Shown piece after piece: positions 45,881 to 55,994 of a stretch of 64,000 bases of DNA. Under the pieces are notes generated by a model, which was not told the DNA's origin, ran no database searches, and saw only the letters and a list, made by a program, of their open reading frames with translations. Made by a program: the position numbers and the translations under genes. This DNA is from Sporocytophaga myxococcoides (GTDB lineage: Bacteria > Bacteroidota > Bacteroidia > Cytophagales > Cytophagaceae). The stretch is from the NCBI RefSeq assembly GCF_000775915.1, contig NZ_BBLT01000004.1:372001-436000 (forward strand), in the 5' to 3' direction. Position 1 is the first letter of the stretch. Each line of letters opens with the position of its first letter.

Positions 45881-45919
45881 AAATAAGCAGTAAAGAGTAC
45901 AACTCCTGACTGCTTATTT
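45881..45919 (-). terminator. Terminator of the HtrA gene
   Basis: AAATAAGCAGT (45881-45891) pairs perfectly with ACTGCTTATTT (45909-45919) with a 17-nt loop; on the minus strand it is followed by an AT-rich tail. Confidence 0.75.
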
Positions 45920-45944
45920 CTCCCCTTAAAACAACTTATTTAAT

Positions 45945-47405
45945 TTAGAAAGCTATGGCATAAAATGCTTTTTCACCATTTGGGTAAATACCCTGTACCA
46001 GCACACCATTTTGTTTATTCTTATTAATGATCTTAGTTGCATCTTCAATAGATTTCACTGGGATTTTATCAATATGAGTGATGATGAATCCGTCGGCCAT
46101 ACCGGCACTTTTAAACTTTCCCGGTAATACTTTTTCAATTTTCACACCACCTTTAACCTTAAATTTTTTTGCTTCTTCTTTTGAAAGGTCCCTCATCTGA
46201 GCACCCACAAGCCCTCCCATTTCATTAGGATCTTTTTTGCTAAGCTTGGTTCCTCCAGTACTGTTTTTAAGAAGCGCTTCTGTCTCACGCACTTTACCAT
46301 CTCGAGAATAAGACAATTTGATCTTATCCCCTGGTCTGTGAATGGCGACTATCTCCTGGAGCTCAGCAGGAGAGTCTACAATATGACCTTCAATCATTTT
46401 AATTATATCTCCCTTTTGAATTCCTGCTTCGGCTGCAGAACTTCCTTTTACAACAGAATCTACATAGACCCCGTGGAAATCAGGAATTTTTTTAGCTTTT
46501 ACTAAAGCTGCATCCAGGTCCTGAATCGTAACGCCCAGAATTGCCCTTTGAACCTGACCATATTTTTTCAGATCTTCTACTACCTTAAAAACAATATTTG
46601 AGGGTACTGCAAATGAATATCCGGCATATGAACCTGTCGGACTGGCAATAGCTGTGTTGATGCCTATCAGCTCACCCTTTATATTGACTAAGGCACCACC
46701 ACTGTTTCCGACGTTTACAACAGCATCTGTCTGAATGAATGATTCGATTGCCATATTGCTTTGTTCTGCCAGCACACCTACGTTACGGCCTTTGGCACTT
46801 ACTATTCCCGCGGTTACGGTTGAAGTCAGGTTAAATGGATTTCCAACTGCCAGTACCCATTCCCCTATTTTTATAATGTCTGAATTTCCATAAATTATAG
46901 GAGTCACTTCACCGCTTTCAATTTTCAGAAGACTCAAATCTGTTTCGGGATCTATGCCTATTACCTTTGCATTATAACTTCTTTTATCATTCAGTACAAT
47001 TTCAATTCTATCTGCACCTTCAATCACGTGATTATTACTCACAATATAGCCTTCCCCTGAAATAATAACCCCTGATGCTGATGCAATAGGATACTCCTGT
47101 GGTTTCTGCTCCTTATCCTTACTTTGATCTCCCTGAGGAGTTTCTGCCTGACCACCATATAATTCTTCCAATAAATCCTGAAGTGGATTTTCAAGAGAAG
47201 CAGAACCTTGAGGTGAATTTGAATATGTCTGAATAAAAACCACAGCAGGCCTTGATCTCTCTGCCGCCAAGGTGAAATTCATCCGCTCCGGAACAACAAT
47301 ATTTGTGTCTTTTGGAGCAGGGGCCTGAAGACCTGCATATATAAAATGATTCACTCCTGTGAAGGATAGAACCAGAGCCATCATTAATTTCGTCCAACTT
47401 CTCAT
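45945..47405 (-). CDS. degP: HtrA/DegP-family periplasmic serine protease
   Basis: Envelope quality-control protease/chaperone of 486 aa. It has a signal peptide (MRSWTKLMMALVLSFTGVNH...), a trypsin-like domain with the full triad, His in VSNNHVIEGAD, Asp in ETDLSLLKIE and Ser in GNSGGALVN, and two PDZ domains (about 295-375; and the last 90 residues from GGLVGAQMRDLSKEEA). An acidic linker with EDLLEELYGGQ precedes the protease. The second PDZ is shorter than in E. coli DegP. Gene name by family; DegQ-type is equally possible. Confidence 0.92.
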   Translation of the reverse strand: MRSWTKLMMALVLSFTGVNHFIYAGLQAPAPKDTNIVVPERMNFTLAAERSRPAVVFIQTYSNSPQGSASLENPLQDLLEELYGGQAETPQGDQSKDKEQKPQEYPIASASGVIISGEGYIVSNNHVIEGADRIEIVLNDKRSYNAKVIGIDPETDLSLLKIESGEVTPIIYGNSDIIKIGEWVLAVGNPFNLTSTVTAGIVSAKGRNVGVLAEQSNMAIESFIQTDAVVNVGNSGGALVNIKGELIGINTAIASPTGSYAGYSFAVPSNIVFKVVEDLKKYGQVQRAILGVTIQDLDAALVKAKKIPDFHGVYVDSVVKGSSAAEAGIQKGDIIKMIEGHIVDSPAELQEIVAIHRPGDKIKLSYSRDGKVRETEALLKNSTGGTKLSKKDPNEMGGLVGAQMRDLSKEEAKKFKVKGGVKIEKVLPGKFKSAGMADGFIITHIDKIPVKSIEDATKIINKNKQNGVLVQGIYPNGEKAFYAIAF

Positions 47406-47596
47406 ACGCGTCTATCTTTTGGCAAAGACAGCTATACTGATGTCATTGCATGTTTATTTATTCAACTGAGCTCGAAGAACAATAGTTATTCAATTATATT
47501 TTAAGAGGATTTAAAAGGGAAAAATTAAGGCTTAAGAACAGGTGGGTAAAATGCAGGAAAAAATGTAGTAATAAAATTATAAAAAATAAAGAATAT

Positions 47597-47627
47597 TAGA
47601 TGCCAATGCCTGAAGCAATGGCATCTA
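47597..47627 (-). terminator. Terminator of the methyltransferase gene
   Basis: TAGATGCCAATGC (47597-47609) pairs with GCAATGGCATCTA (47615-47627) with one A-A mismatch; the loop is CTGAA. On the minus strand it is followed by AT-rich DNA with T runs. The ATGCCA/TGGCAT core is also in the terminator at 41188. Confidence 0.72.
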
Positions 47628-47637
47628 TAAAGCCGGA

Positions 47638-48540
47638 TTAACCTTTTACAGAGCTAAATCTTGAGAATACTCCTAAAGGCAATTTCTTTTTAAACCCATC
47701 CTGAAGGAATAACTCCCCTATTTCCAGATTTTTTCTATCGCCAAAAAGTTGTTTGGTAAATGTCTCAAGGATAAGCGCCGAAAATCCTATTGAATAAAGA
47801 TTGATGATAAAGAAATAATTCTCATTATCCAGCAGATCTGCGCAGTACTTTAACATTTGATTCAGATGTTCCTCGATAATCCACTTCTCTCCTGTAGGGC
47901 CTCTTCCATAAGCAGGTGGGTCAAGAATAATGCCCTGATATTTATTTCCCCTTTTCACTTCTCTTTGTACAAACTTCATTGCATCCTCTACAACCCAACG
48001 AATATCAGCCAGTTGAGATGCTTCCATATTTTCTCTTGACCAGGTAATCACCTGCTTTACAGAATCAACATGCGTTACATCTGCTCCGGCAGCTTTCGCT
48101 GCAATAGAAGCTCCTCCGGTATAAGCAAAAAGATTCAGGACTTTTGGCTTTCCTGACATAGCTTTTACAGTATCATAAATATAATCCCAATTAGATGCCT
48201 GTTCAGGAAAAATTCCAACATGCTTAAAGCTTGAAAGACCCAGTCTGAACTTCAACTCCATTCCTTTGTAAGAATATGGCATTAACCATTGCTCTTTCAT
48301 TCCTTTCTTCAGCACCCACTCTCCTCTTTCACTATCAAAGTTTTTATTGCCTTCTTCTTTTTTCTTAACGAAAGCAGCATTGTTCAATTTGTTCCATTCA
48401 TCTTCCCTCATGGAAGGATCCCAAACAGCCTGAGGTTCTGGTCGGGAAAGAATGAATTCACCGAACTTCTCCAGTTTTTTATAATTTCCCGAGTCTATCA
48501 GTTCATAGCTTTTCCAGTGTTCGGGAGTAAGTAATTTCAT
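47638..48540 (-). CDS. SAM-dependent methyltransferase, RlmI/PF10672-like
   Basis: Cytosolic class I methyltransferase of 300 aa. The SAM motif is VLNLFAYTGGASIAAKAAGA, followed by THVDSVKQVITWSRENM, the acidic DIRWVVEDAMKFV, and motif IV IILDPPAYGRG with the DPPAYG signature of the RlmI/RlmK-type rRNA cytosine methyltransferases. It lacks the N-terminal PUA domain of RlmI. I start at 48540 because the upstream Met at 48594 would place the N-terminus inside the lysS terminator. The modified base is not determinable. Confidence 0.87.
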   Translation of the reverse strand: MKLLTPEHWKSYELIDSGNYKKLEKFGEFILSRPEPQAVWDPSMREDEWNKLNNAAFVKKKEEGNKNFDSERGEWVLKKGMKEQWLMPYSYKGMELKFRLGLSSFKHVGIFPEQASNWDYIYDTVKAMSGKPKVLNLFAYTGGASIAAKAAGADVTHVDSVKQVITWSRENMEASQLADIRWVVEDAMKFVQREVKRGNKYQGIILDPPAYGRGPTGEKWIIEEHLNQMLKYCADLLDNENYFFIINLYSIGFSALILETFTKQLFGDRKNLEIGELFLQDGFKKKLPLGVFSRFSSVKG

Positions 48541-48594
48541 TATGTTTATGGAGGTTTTAGGAATTATTCGGAATCTCTGTTCTATTAAAAACAT

Positions 48595-48626
48595 AAAGTG
48601 TAAGCACCTTTCGATACTTACACTTT
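48595..48626 (-). terminator. Terminator of lysS
   Basis: AAAGTGTAAG (48595-48604) and CTTACACTTT (48617-48626) form a perfect 10-bp stem; on the minus strand TTATGTTTTT follows. Confidence 0.78.
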
Positions 48627-48646
48627 TAATAAATATAATTTTGCAA

Positions 48647-50377
48647 TTATGCTTCGATCCAGGATTTTACCTCATCGATTGTTGGAGCTTTGATTTCAAG
48701 CTTCATTTTTTTTCTCATTCCGCAAAGGTCATTGAACAACTTATTGGCGTTTGCGGATTTTAATTGTTCAATGTTATTTATTCCGGCTTTCTGCATCAAT
48801 GGAATCCATTCTTTCTGAATTCCTCTGGCAAGATATTCAGCATCAGATGCCTGCTGCATCTGCTTTTCAGGTTTCATCTGAGGGAAGAAGATAACATCCT
48901 GAATAGAATTTGAATTGGTCATGATCATTGCAAGACGATCTATACCAATACCAAGACCTGCTGTTGGAGGCATACCATATTCAAGAGATCTTAAGAAGTC
49001 CTCATCAAGAACCATAGCCTCTGTATCTCCTCTTTTCCCTAACTCCAGCTGCTCTTCAAATCTGGCTCTCTGATCCACAGGATCATTTAATTCCGAGAAT
49101 GAGTTGCAGATTTCTTTTCCATTACAGATAGCTTCAAAACGTTCTACCAGACCTTCTTTCGTTCTGTGTCTTTTTGCCAGTGGTGACATTTCTACGGGGT
49201 AATCCATGATAAATGTAGGCTGGATCAGATTCGGTTCGCACTTCGCTCCGAATATCTCATCTATCAGCTTTCCTTTGCCCATTGAATCATCCACATCTAT
49301 GTTAAGGCTTTTCGCAACATTTCTAAGTTCATCCTCATCCATGTTATCAATAGTGATACCTGTGAAATGCTTGATTGCTTCAAACATAGTAAAACGTTTC
49401 CAAGGTCTCTGGAAGCTGATCACGTTGTTACCAACCTTCACCTCAGTAGTACCATGAAGTTTCAAAGCAATTTTCTCAACCATTTCCTCTACCAGGTCAG
49501 CCATCCAGTTATAGTCTTTATAAGCAACATACAACTCTATCTGGGTAAACTCAGGATTGTGGAAACGAGACATGCCTTCGTTTCTGAAATCTTTTGAAAA
49601 TTCATAAACACCATCGAAACCGCCAACGATAAGCCTTTTCAGGTATAGCTCATTTGCGATTCTAAGGTAAAGAGTCATATCAAGAGTATTATGATGCGTC
49701 TTAAACGGCCTAGCTGCTGCACCTCCATAAAGAGGTTGCAGAATTGGTGTTTCGACTTCAAGATAACCTTTGTTATTAAGGTAATCTCTCATCGTATTTA
49801 CAAGAGCAGTTCTCTTAATAAAAGTATCCTTTACATCCGGATTTACGATAAGATCCACATATCTCTGACGGTATCTCTGCTCAGGATCTGAAAATGCATC
49901 AAATACTTTTTTATTACCTTGCTCATCTTCCGCTTCTTTTACGATAGGAAGAGGTTTTAAGGCTTTCGTAAGCAATGTAAGGCTGGTAACATGAATAGAA
50001 ATTTCTCCGGTCTGGGTGGTAAATACATATCCTGTAACACCGATGAAATCTCCTATACCCAGAAGCTTTTTAAAGAATGTATTGTAATATGTTTTATCCT
50101 CTTCAGGACAAAGATCATCTCTTCTTACATATAACTGAATTCTGCCGGAACTATCCTGAAGCTCTACAAAAGACGCATTTCCCATGATCCTTCTGCTCAT
50201 GATCCTTCCTGCAATGGAAACATTCTTATAATCGGTCTTTCGCTGTTCGTAATGCTGATGGATGTCTTTTGCTGATACATTTACATGAAAAGTCTCTGAT
50301 GGATAAGGATTTATCCCCATTTTCATCAAAGTTTCCCTTTCTTCTCTTCTAATTAGTTCCTGTTCACTTAATTGCAT
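48647..50377 (-). CDS. lysS: Lysyl-tRNA synthetase, class II
   Basis: Charges tRNA-Lys with lysine in the cytosol. It has the N-terminal OB anticodon-binding domain (about 50-165; [20 protein letters not shown]) and the class II core: motif 2 [19 protein letters not shown] and motif 3 [14 protein letters not shown]. The [16 protein letters not shown] segment is typical of LysRS. A C-terminal extension of about 80 residues (from [16 protein letters not shown]) is present, as in other Bacteroidota LysRS. I start at 50377 ([17 protein letters not shown]); the Met at 50401 is less likely. Length 576 aa. Confidence 0.96.
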   Translation of the reverse strand: MQLSEQELIRREERETLMKMGINPYPSETFHVNVSAKDIHQHYEQRKTDYKNVSIAGRIMSRRIMGNASFVELQDSSGRIQLYVRRDDLCPEEDKTYYNTFFKKLLGIGDFIGVTGYVFTTQTGEISIHVTSLTLLTKALKPLPIVKEAEDEQGNKKVFDAFSDPEQRYRQRYVDLIVNPDVKDTFIKRTALVNTMRDYLNNKGYLEVETPILQPLYGGAAARPFKTHHNTLDMTLYLRIANELYLKRLIVGGFDGVYEFSKDFRNEGMSRFHNPEFTQIELYVAYKDYNWMADLVEEMVEKIALKLHGTTEVKVGNNVISFQRPWKRFTMFEAIKHFTGITIDNMDEDELRNVAKSLNIDVDDSMGKGKLIDEIFGAKCEPNLIQPTFIMDYPVEMSPLAKRHRTKEGLVERFEAICNGKEICNSFSELNDPVDQRARFEEQLELGKRGDTEAMVLDEDFLRSLEYGMPPTAGLGIGIDRLAMIMTNSNSIQDVIFFPQMKPEKQMQQASDAEYLARGIQKEWIPLMQKAGINNIEQLKSANANKLFNDLCGMRKKMKLEIKAPTIDEVKSWIEA

Positions 50378-50662
50378 AATATTATTCCAATGAGAGGGCA
50401 AATCTATAAAGATTCCGTCAATTTCCTGACAGGTTTTAGATTGAAATCTTACAGAATAATATTAAAAAGGTAATTTTTAAGTATTAGTTCGCTTATGGAA
50501 GATTATTTTTCCATTGAAGAACCCTTGATTCAGATTACTTCCTTATTAAATTCGACTATAAACATATAATTCAAAAAATCTGAATTACAAACAATTACAA
50601 TTTTCCATGAAATTTTTAAAGCAATTCGAATGCTAGAATTTGAGTAAAAAAAATAATAAAAC

Positions 50663-52000
50663 TCAAAAGAAAAACAGAGAACTGATTGAAATATCTGTTC
50701 CCTTTCCCAATTTGGTAACTAAAGGAAATAAGTTTGAAGTTGCAGCACCTATAGTAAAACATCTGTATTTAATAGAAGCCATGCATCCTAATCCAATTCT
50801 TGCATTTCCTCCCGCAAAAAAACCAGGGCCTATCTCAAAAAAATCTTTCCAGTTGTAAGTATAACCAATCGACAACTGATTTGACAATTCATTAATCCTG
50901 AATTCATTCAAAAGACCTGACAAAGAAATATAAGCCCTGTGTTTGCTATATTGTACAAGTGTTCGGTTAAACAAAATTTTATCATCCTCTTTGCTTCTCC
51001 AGGAAAAGAGAATATTCAATCTTGGATTTAAAAAATGTTTATAACGGTCCGGAGTTCTATTTACTGTCAAGTCATTAAATATGGTATCGTCTTTAATCCC
51101 TTTAAAACCTTCATCTGGATTGAAACCTTCAAAATGAATGGATGAACTATGCTGCAGATGTTCAAGAGATTTATTGAATTTTATACCTCCAAGGTCTACC
51201 ACAGAAAGAGATGCCGTATAATCTTTTAAATTAAAAGAAACACCCCCATCAAAAGCCATACCTATACCATTACTATTCAATGGATTTAATGAACTATTTA
51301 AGATATTAGAAGTATAGAGATCAAAATTTGAATTAACATCTATATACTTTGCGCTTTTATCCATATAAAAATCTACAGAAGCATTTTTAGTTAAGACAGA
51401 TGCTATTCCCCAAAGAAACTTCACCCTCCCACCTGTGGAAATCGAAAAGTTTTTTCTTTTAAAAATTTTCCGTGTTCCACCAATAAAAAACTCCCTGTAA
51501 TAAATACCATTGAGGTCAATATTACTAATTCTTTTACTCTGACCGGCAAAAGCTTTATCTGTTTCAAGAACAAGCCTCATAAGGTCTCCGGGAAATACCA
51601 CTCCTGCCTCTGCCCGTTCTGCAATTCCTGCATTAAAAGCCCAATTGCCACGCAGTCTGTCAGGAACATAATAAGCTAAAATAGTAAATGCTGTCCCATT
51701 CATACGGATTCTGTTTGAATTCTTGAAATTTTCAGGATGATCAAGAATGTCGTTTTGAACATTCTGTTCACCATCCAATGCAGAAACCAATTTATTGAGC
51801 TTTATGAAATCATTACCAATTCCGGCATAACCATTGAGAGGAAAATAAATTTCAAACTGAGGACCGTTATCATTAAGAAATCCGGGATGATAATAGGACG
51901 TCAAACCTGAGAACTTATAAGATGCAATAGCGGGAATGATCGTCTGCGCAAGAGATGCCAAAGGAAGACCAATAAGCAAACAGCAGACTTTAAATTTCAT
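50663..52000 (-). CDS. Outer-membrane beta-barrel protein (DUF5723-like)
   Basis: The 445-aa protein has a signal peptide (MKFKVCCLLIGLPLASLAQ) and alternating hydrophobic strands throughout, ending in SLFFF, the aromatic end expected of a barrel. It resembles the DUF5723 family of predicted outer-membrane proteins found widely in Bacteroidota (start motif with SGLTSYYHPGFLNDNGPQ and the DGGVSFNL stretch). These are often near type IX secretion and motility genes, but no such gene adjoins here. Function is unknown. Confidence 0.72.
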   Translation of the reverse strand: MKFKVCCLLIGLPLASLAQTIIPAIASYKFSGLTSYYHPGFLNDNGPQFEIYFPLNGYAGIGNDFIKLNKLVSALDGEQNVQNDILDHPENFKNSNRIRMNGTAFTILAYYVPDRLRGNWAFNAGIAERAEAGVVFPGDLMRLVLETDKAFAGQSKRISNIDLNGIYYREFFIGGTRKIFKRKNFSISTGGRVKFLWGIASVLTKNASVDFYMDKSAKYIDVNSNFDLYTSNILNSSLNPLNSNGIGMAFDGGVSFNLKDYTASLSVVDLGGIKFNKSLEHLQHSSSIHFEGFNPDEGFKGIKDDTIFNDLTVNRTPDRYKHFLNPRLNILFSWRSKEDDKILFNRTLVQYSKHRAYISLSGLLNEFRINELSNQLSIGYTYNWKDFFEIGPGFFAGGNARIGLGCMASIKYRCFTIGAATSNLFPLVTKLGKGTDISISSLFFF

Positions 52001-52353
52001 ATCCTAAATGGAAGTTTGAACCACAGTTTTCAAATTCAAATTAGCTTATATTATATTTTCAAAATCAAATCATTTTTAGGTTAAAACCTGAAGGTATTGC
52101 ATAGATAAAAAATCCATAACATCAATCTTCCCTAAAGAAGCATCCAGGAATAATGATTATTATGAAAACTTATAATATTGCCCGGTGTTTACAAAAATAT
52201 ATTGATGCACTTCAATTCTGTATTTCCTGAAGAAAGGGAGAGCCAAAATGAATTACGCTTTTCTCTATAATTTTAAATTTAAGAGTAAGATTTAAAAAGC
52301 AGGGTTCTATAAGTAATCAATTTGATGTCCGTCTTGAAAAACTTAAATAAAAA
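52001..52353. other. Non-coding stretch upstream of the barrel protein
   Basis: About 350 bp with no gene. It is AT-rich, shows no repeat or known RNA element, and presumably carries the minus-strand promoter of the barrel-protein gene. Confidence 0.4.
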
Positions 52354-52380
52354 ACAGCCTTTACTGCGATTAAAGGCTGT
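52351..52380 (-). terminator. Terminator of the glycosyltransferase operon
   Basis: ACAGCCTTTA (52354-52363) and TAAAGGCTGT (52371-52380) form a perfect 10-bp stem; the minus strand then reads TTTTTT. Confidence 0.92.
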
Positions 52381-52406
52381 CATTGGAGCATTAAATATTT
52401 ATATAA

Positions 52407-53600
52407 TCATGAAATTACAGCCCCCCTTTTAGATCTTTCCCAGGCTGCTGACTGATCCCCTTTCACAAACCTTATAAACCCAGCAAATACCGCATAATTC
52501 ATTATAAAGAAATAATACGGGATAAACAACAATTTTACTCTCAACTCTCTATTGGCAAGATACCATCCGATCATTGCAGAAATATAAAATAGCACCTGTG
52601 CCGAAAATATTATTTGATATATATAATGCTCGAAAAACAACAGGCCGTTTGCCGGAAGCATCAGAAGCAGTAATACAGGTGTAATGCTCCATCTTAGCAC
52701 TCTATGGGATATAAACTGAAATGCCAGCCAGAAATCCTTAAATGGATTCATTGCTGATACAAGTCTACTCATAGACTGCCACCCGCCTGCACAAATCCTT
52801 ACTTTTCTCTTAAGTTCCTCCCTGACTGATGCAGATGCCGTTTCTAATGCATAGGCATTAGGTTCGTAAACAACTCTGTAGCCCTTTTCAGCTATTCTCA
52901 TAGAAAGCATAAAATCATCCAGTATAGTATCAGTTTCCAGATCAGTGAACAATTCCTTTCTGAAAGAGAACAATTCACCAGCTGCTCCTACGATAGTTGA
53001 CATTTCCGAATCCATACGTTTAAGAAAAGACTCATATTTCCAGTAAACTCCTTCTCCAGCGCTGGAGGCATTTTCTGCCTCCTTTGACATTATTCTCTTT
53101 TCTCCACTTACTGCACCTGTAAGTGGATCAGCATAATGCTTTACAATTTCTTTAATTGTCTGCTTAGGCAAAATAGTATTTGCATCTGAGAATATTACTA
53201 TAGGAGAAGTAACATGCTTCATAGCTCTGTTTTCAGCAGCAGATTTGCCACCTCTTTGATCTTCATGCAGAAGAAGTATACTTTCATAGTGTTTTACTAT
53301 TTCCGGAGTGCCATCATTAGATCCGTCGGTTATAAATATTATTTTCAGTTTATCTTTAGGATAATCCAGTTCAATAGAATTTTTTATTTTAGATTCTATA
53401 ACCTCAGCTTCGTTATAACAAGGTACAACAAAACTTACTTCTGGCTGATAATCAACATCACCTGTCTTTCTTCTACCTTTAAATAACCTCTTAACTTTTA
53501 CAAAGAAAAACATAACAATACCATATCCCATATATGTATAGAATACTACAAACAGGCCAATCCAGAAAATTATTTTTGAATAAAGAGTAATCCCATCCAT
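52407..53600 (-). CDS. Membrane glycosyltransferase, GT2 family (polysaccharide synthase-like)
   Basis: The 397-aa protein has an N-terminal helix (about 8-32), a GT-A domain with DG-nucleotide site (ITDGSNDGTPEIV), DAD-like metal site VIFSDANTILP, acceptor-site acidic cluster TDTILDDFMLSMRI and the RRKVR-like KRKVRICAGGWQSM, followed by three or four C-terminal helices. This is the layout of processive synthases (cellulose, hyaluronan, PNAG type) and other GT2 polysaccharide enzymes, though the QxxRW motif reads AGGWQSM. It is last of a four-gene minus-strand run with the acyltransferase and two beta-helix genes, at 12-bp spacing. Confidence 0.85.
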   Translation of the reverse strand: MDGITLYSKIIFWIGLFVVFYTYMGYGIVMFFFVKVKRLFKGRRKTGDVDYQPEVSFVVPCYNEAEVIESKIKNSIELDYPKDKLKIIFITDGSNDGTPEIVKHYESILLLHEDQRGGKSAAENRAMKHVTSPIVIFSDANTILPKQTIKEIVKHYADPLTGAVSGEKRIMSKEAENASSAGEGVYWKYESFLKRMDSEMSTIVGAAGELFSFRKELFTDLETDTILDDFMLSMRIAEKGYRVVYEPNAYALETASASVREELKRKVRICAGGWQSMSRLVSAMNPFKDFWLAFQFISHRVLRWSITPVLLLLMLPANGLLFFEHYIYQIIFSAQVLFYISAMIGWYLANRELRVKLLFIPYYFFIMNYAVFAGFIRFVKGDQSAAWERSKRGAVIS

Positions 53601-53612
53601 ATTTCAACCCAT

Positions 53613-54269
53613 TTAGTTAACTCCGTTTTGCTTCACGAGTTCTTTAACCCTTTCCCATTTCTGTGTTCCAAAATCATATTGTTTAATAATTTTAGCAGGA
53701 TTACCTGCAACGATAGAATATGGAGGTACATCTTTAGTAACCACACTGCCTCCTGCGACAACAGAGTGTTTGCCTATTTTAATACCTGCGGTAATAACGG
53801 AATTTGCACCAATCCATACTTCATCTTCTATTATGATATCCGCAACGGAACATTTCTGCAAACAAATAGGTGTAGAGATATCTTCATACCCATGATTTAA
53901 ACCAGATACAACAATATTCTGAGCAAGGATAACATAATTTCCAATACTCACTGGTCCAATGATAACATTTGACATGCCAACCCTTACATGGTCACCAATC
54001 ACTACAGGTCCCATTCCATTATTGACTGTAGAAAAATCTTCTATAGTAGAATTTTTCCCCATGACAAACGGATTAAAAGGAACTACATCCATTCTCGTTA
54101 TTGGACGAATAATACTTCCTGATCCTTTTTTATGCACTAAAGGATTAATCAGCCATTTTACCCAGAATCTTGGCCTTGCCTGATTTTTAGGAATAAGCAA
54201 TCTATGGATAATCTTCTTAAGTACAGGATCAGATTTTATTCTTTTTATAAATGCGTCAATTGTTTTCAT
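53613..54269 (-). CDS. Hexapeptide-repeat acyltransferase (CatB/WbbJ-like)
   Basis: Left-handed beta-helix acyltransferase of 218 aa, typically an O-acetyltransferase acting on sugars of surface polysaccharides with acetyl-CoA. The hexapeptide repeats are clear (VGMSNVIIGPVSIGNYVILA, then IEDEVWIGANSVITAGIKIG) and end in the usual VVAGGSVVTKDVPPYSIVAG. The catalytic His is in SGLNHGYED. I choose 54269 as start; the Met at 54284 adds five residues. It is 12 bp upstream of the glycosyltransferase and 27 bp after the beta-helix gene stop. Confidence 0.9.
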   Translation of the reverse strand: MKTIDAFIKRIKSDPVLKKIIHRLLIPKNQARPRFWVKWLINPLVHKKGSGSIIRPITRMDVVPFNPFVMGKNSTIEDFSTVNNGMGPVVIGDHVRVGMSNVIIGPVSIGNYVILAQNIVVSGLNHGYEDISTPICLQKCSVADIIIEDEVWIGANSVITAGIKIGKHSVVAGGSVVTKDVPPYSIVAGNPAKIIKQYDFGTQKWERVKELVKQNGVN

Positions 54270-54296
54270 ATTTAAAATTATCAATAAAATTATTAC

Positions 54297-55901
54297 TTAC
54301 TTCTGCACTACTACTTTTTTAGCTTTAAACTTTTTACCTCTCTGCAACCTGCAGAAATAAACGCCTGAACTGAGATCCGTATCACTTATTGAATAATTAT
54401 AAGACATTGAATACATTTTCTTAGCAGGTATAATTTCCTTAACCAACACTCCCCTTGCATCATAAAGTCCAAGACTAACTTCGCTATCTTCCTTAAGGAA
54501 AAACACTATCTTAGCCTCTCCCGCAAAAGGTGATGGATAAACCGAAAAATCATCCACTTCCTTGGCATAAGGAGACTCTATTGCACCTATATCTATTCCA
54601 TTTCCCCTAGGTCTTTTATTCCCCACATAATCATCAGGAACAGGCATGCCCGGAACCTCTATTCCAGTATCAATCATGGGAGATTTATCAGATAGCATGA
54701 AACCATCCAGATAAAGCTCCTCCGTATTCTCAGCACTTATATTGGCAACTTCCCTCCATGAATCAGGATTTGCGACACTGAAAAAATTATTTCCTCTTGT
54801 TGTTACAAGAATGTTATTGATAAACTCATTTCCTGAACTATTGAAATTATTATTCAGGACAACACCTGAAGAGGCTTCTGAAAGAATTGTGTTATTAATG
54901 AGATGATAACCTTTACCTGGAGTGACCATGCTGTCTTCCAGCAAAATTGCCATGTCCCCGTTTTTAGCTATTCCGGTAAAGACATTATTATATACAAAAT
55001 TATCACCTGCTCCATTAAGCCATAAGCCAGGTCCGCTGCCATCAGCTACCATATTGTTAAACAACTCTCCAGTAGTACCTGTACTGAGATGTACTCCTGC
55101 GGATTGATATTTATCATTGTTTCTTCCGTAATTTTCAATCTTGTTGGAGTAAATCTTAACATCGCTTGTTGCACATCCTACTTGTATACCTTCTCTGCCT
55201 ATATTTTCGAGAAGATTATTATAAACTCTCACCCCTATAAGGTCATGCGGAAAAACCCTTACAGAAGCCCCATTGCAATCTTTAAAGACACCCCTGTAAT
55301 GAGGGAAACCGAGATAAACACCTTCGCCTTTCGTATTATGAATATAATTATTGTGAATAAAAGTATTTTTCTGAACGAAATTGCCTCTATTAGGAATACC
55401 GCTGCAATCCGGATCTGTCTTAGCCAGTATGCCCGCAAAGCCAGTATTTGCGATTTCAATATGATCAATTTCCATATCCGTTGACATCATTCCAATGGAG
55501 ACACCTGGAATCTGCTCGCCTGTTTGCATTACAGCAAAACCATAAGTTAACTTAGATTCCCCAGTACCTGTAAGTCTGAAATGTGAGCAGTTATTTATCC
55601 TGATACCATAATACCAGTCATTATTTTTGACAGTTACTTTTCCTCCACAATTAATAATTATTACCGGATTATCTGCAGTCCCATGTATATTAGCAAACCC
55701 TAAATATTTTTTTACAGATGATTTGATGCAGACTGTAGATCCGGGAGTAATTTTCAAAGTATTCCCATCTACATAAAGAATATTTTCTTCAATTATAAAG
55801 TCGCAGTTACATCCGGATGCACCATAACAAAAGCCTGAACAGGCAAACAAAAAAAATACTGCGTTAAATAAATATGATAAAATGCTGTTGAGCTTTTCCA
55901 T
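54297..55901 (-). CDS. Right-handed beta-helix surface protein with T9SS domain (family copy 1)
   Basis: A 534-aa secreted protein: signal peptide (about 1-28), a Cys-containing start (GCNCDFIIEENILYVDGNTL), a right-handed parallel beta-helix (about 60-440) and a type A T9SS C-terminal domain (from about 455, FSVYPSPFAGEAKI). Family-specific motifs shared with the three genes that follow are TGFAGILAKTDPDC, NYIHNTKGEGVYLG and REGIQVGCATSD. Beta-helix proteins of this type include polysaccharide lyases, but no lyase catalytic residues are identified, so binding is as likely as catalysis. Confidence 0.82.
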   Translation of the reverse strand: MEKLNSILSYLFNAVFFLFACSGFCYGASGCNCDFIIEENILYVDGNTLKITPGSTVCIKSSVKKYLGFANIHGTADNPVIIINCGGKVTVKNNDWYYGIRINNCSHFRLTGTGESKLTYGFAVMQTGEQIPGVSIGMMSTDMEIDHIEIANTGFAGILAKTDPDCSGIPNRGNFVQKNTFIHNNYIHNTKGEGVYLGFPHYRGVFKDCNGASVRVFPHDLIGVRVYNNLLENIGREGIQVGCATSDVKIYSNKIENYGRNNDKYQSAGVHLSTGTTGELFNNMVADGSGPGLWLNGAGDNFVYNNVFTGIAKNGDMAILLEDSMVTPGKGYHLINNTILSEASSGVVLNNNFNSSGNEFINNILVTTRGNNFFSVANPDSWREVANISAENTEELYLDGFMLSDKSPMIDTGIEVPGMPVPDDYVGNKRPRGNGIDIGAIESPYAKEVDDFSVYPSPFAGEAKIVFFLKEDSEVSLGLYDARGVLVKEIIPAKKMYSMSYNYSISDTDLSSGVYFCRLQRGKKFKAKKVVVQK

Positions 55902-55994
55902 ATTTAAAAAATCTCAACTTCACTTTATTTGTTTTTAAAATTCTTGTAAACCCTTACAAACAGGGGATACGAAAAACTTTTATTTTACCAAAAA

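Noticed and set aside
50640-50858. Small plus-strand gene overlapping the end of the barrel protein
   Set aside because: Overlaps a better-supported CDS antisense and shows no family features.
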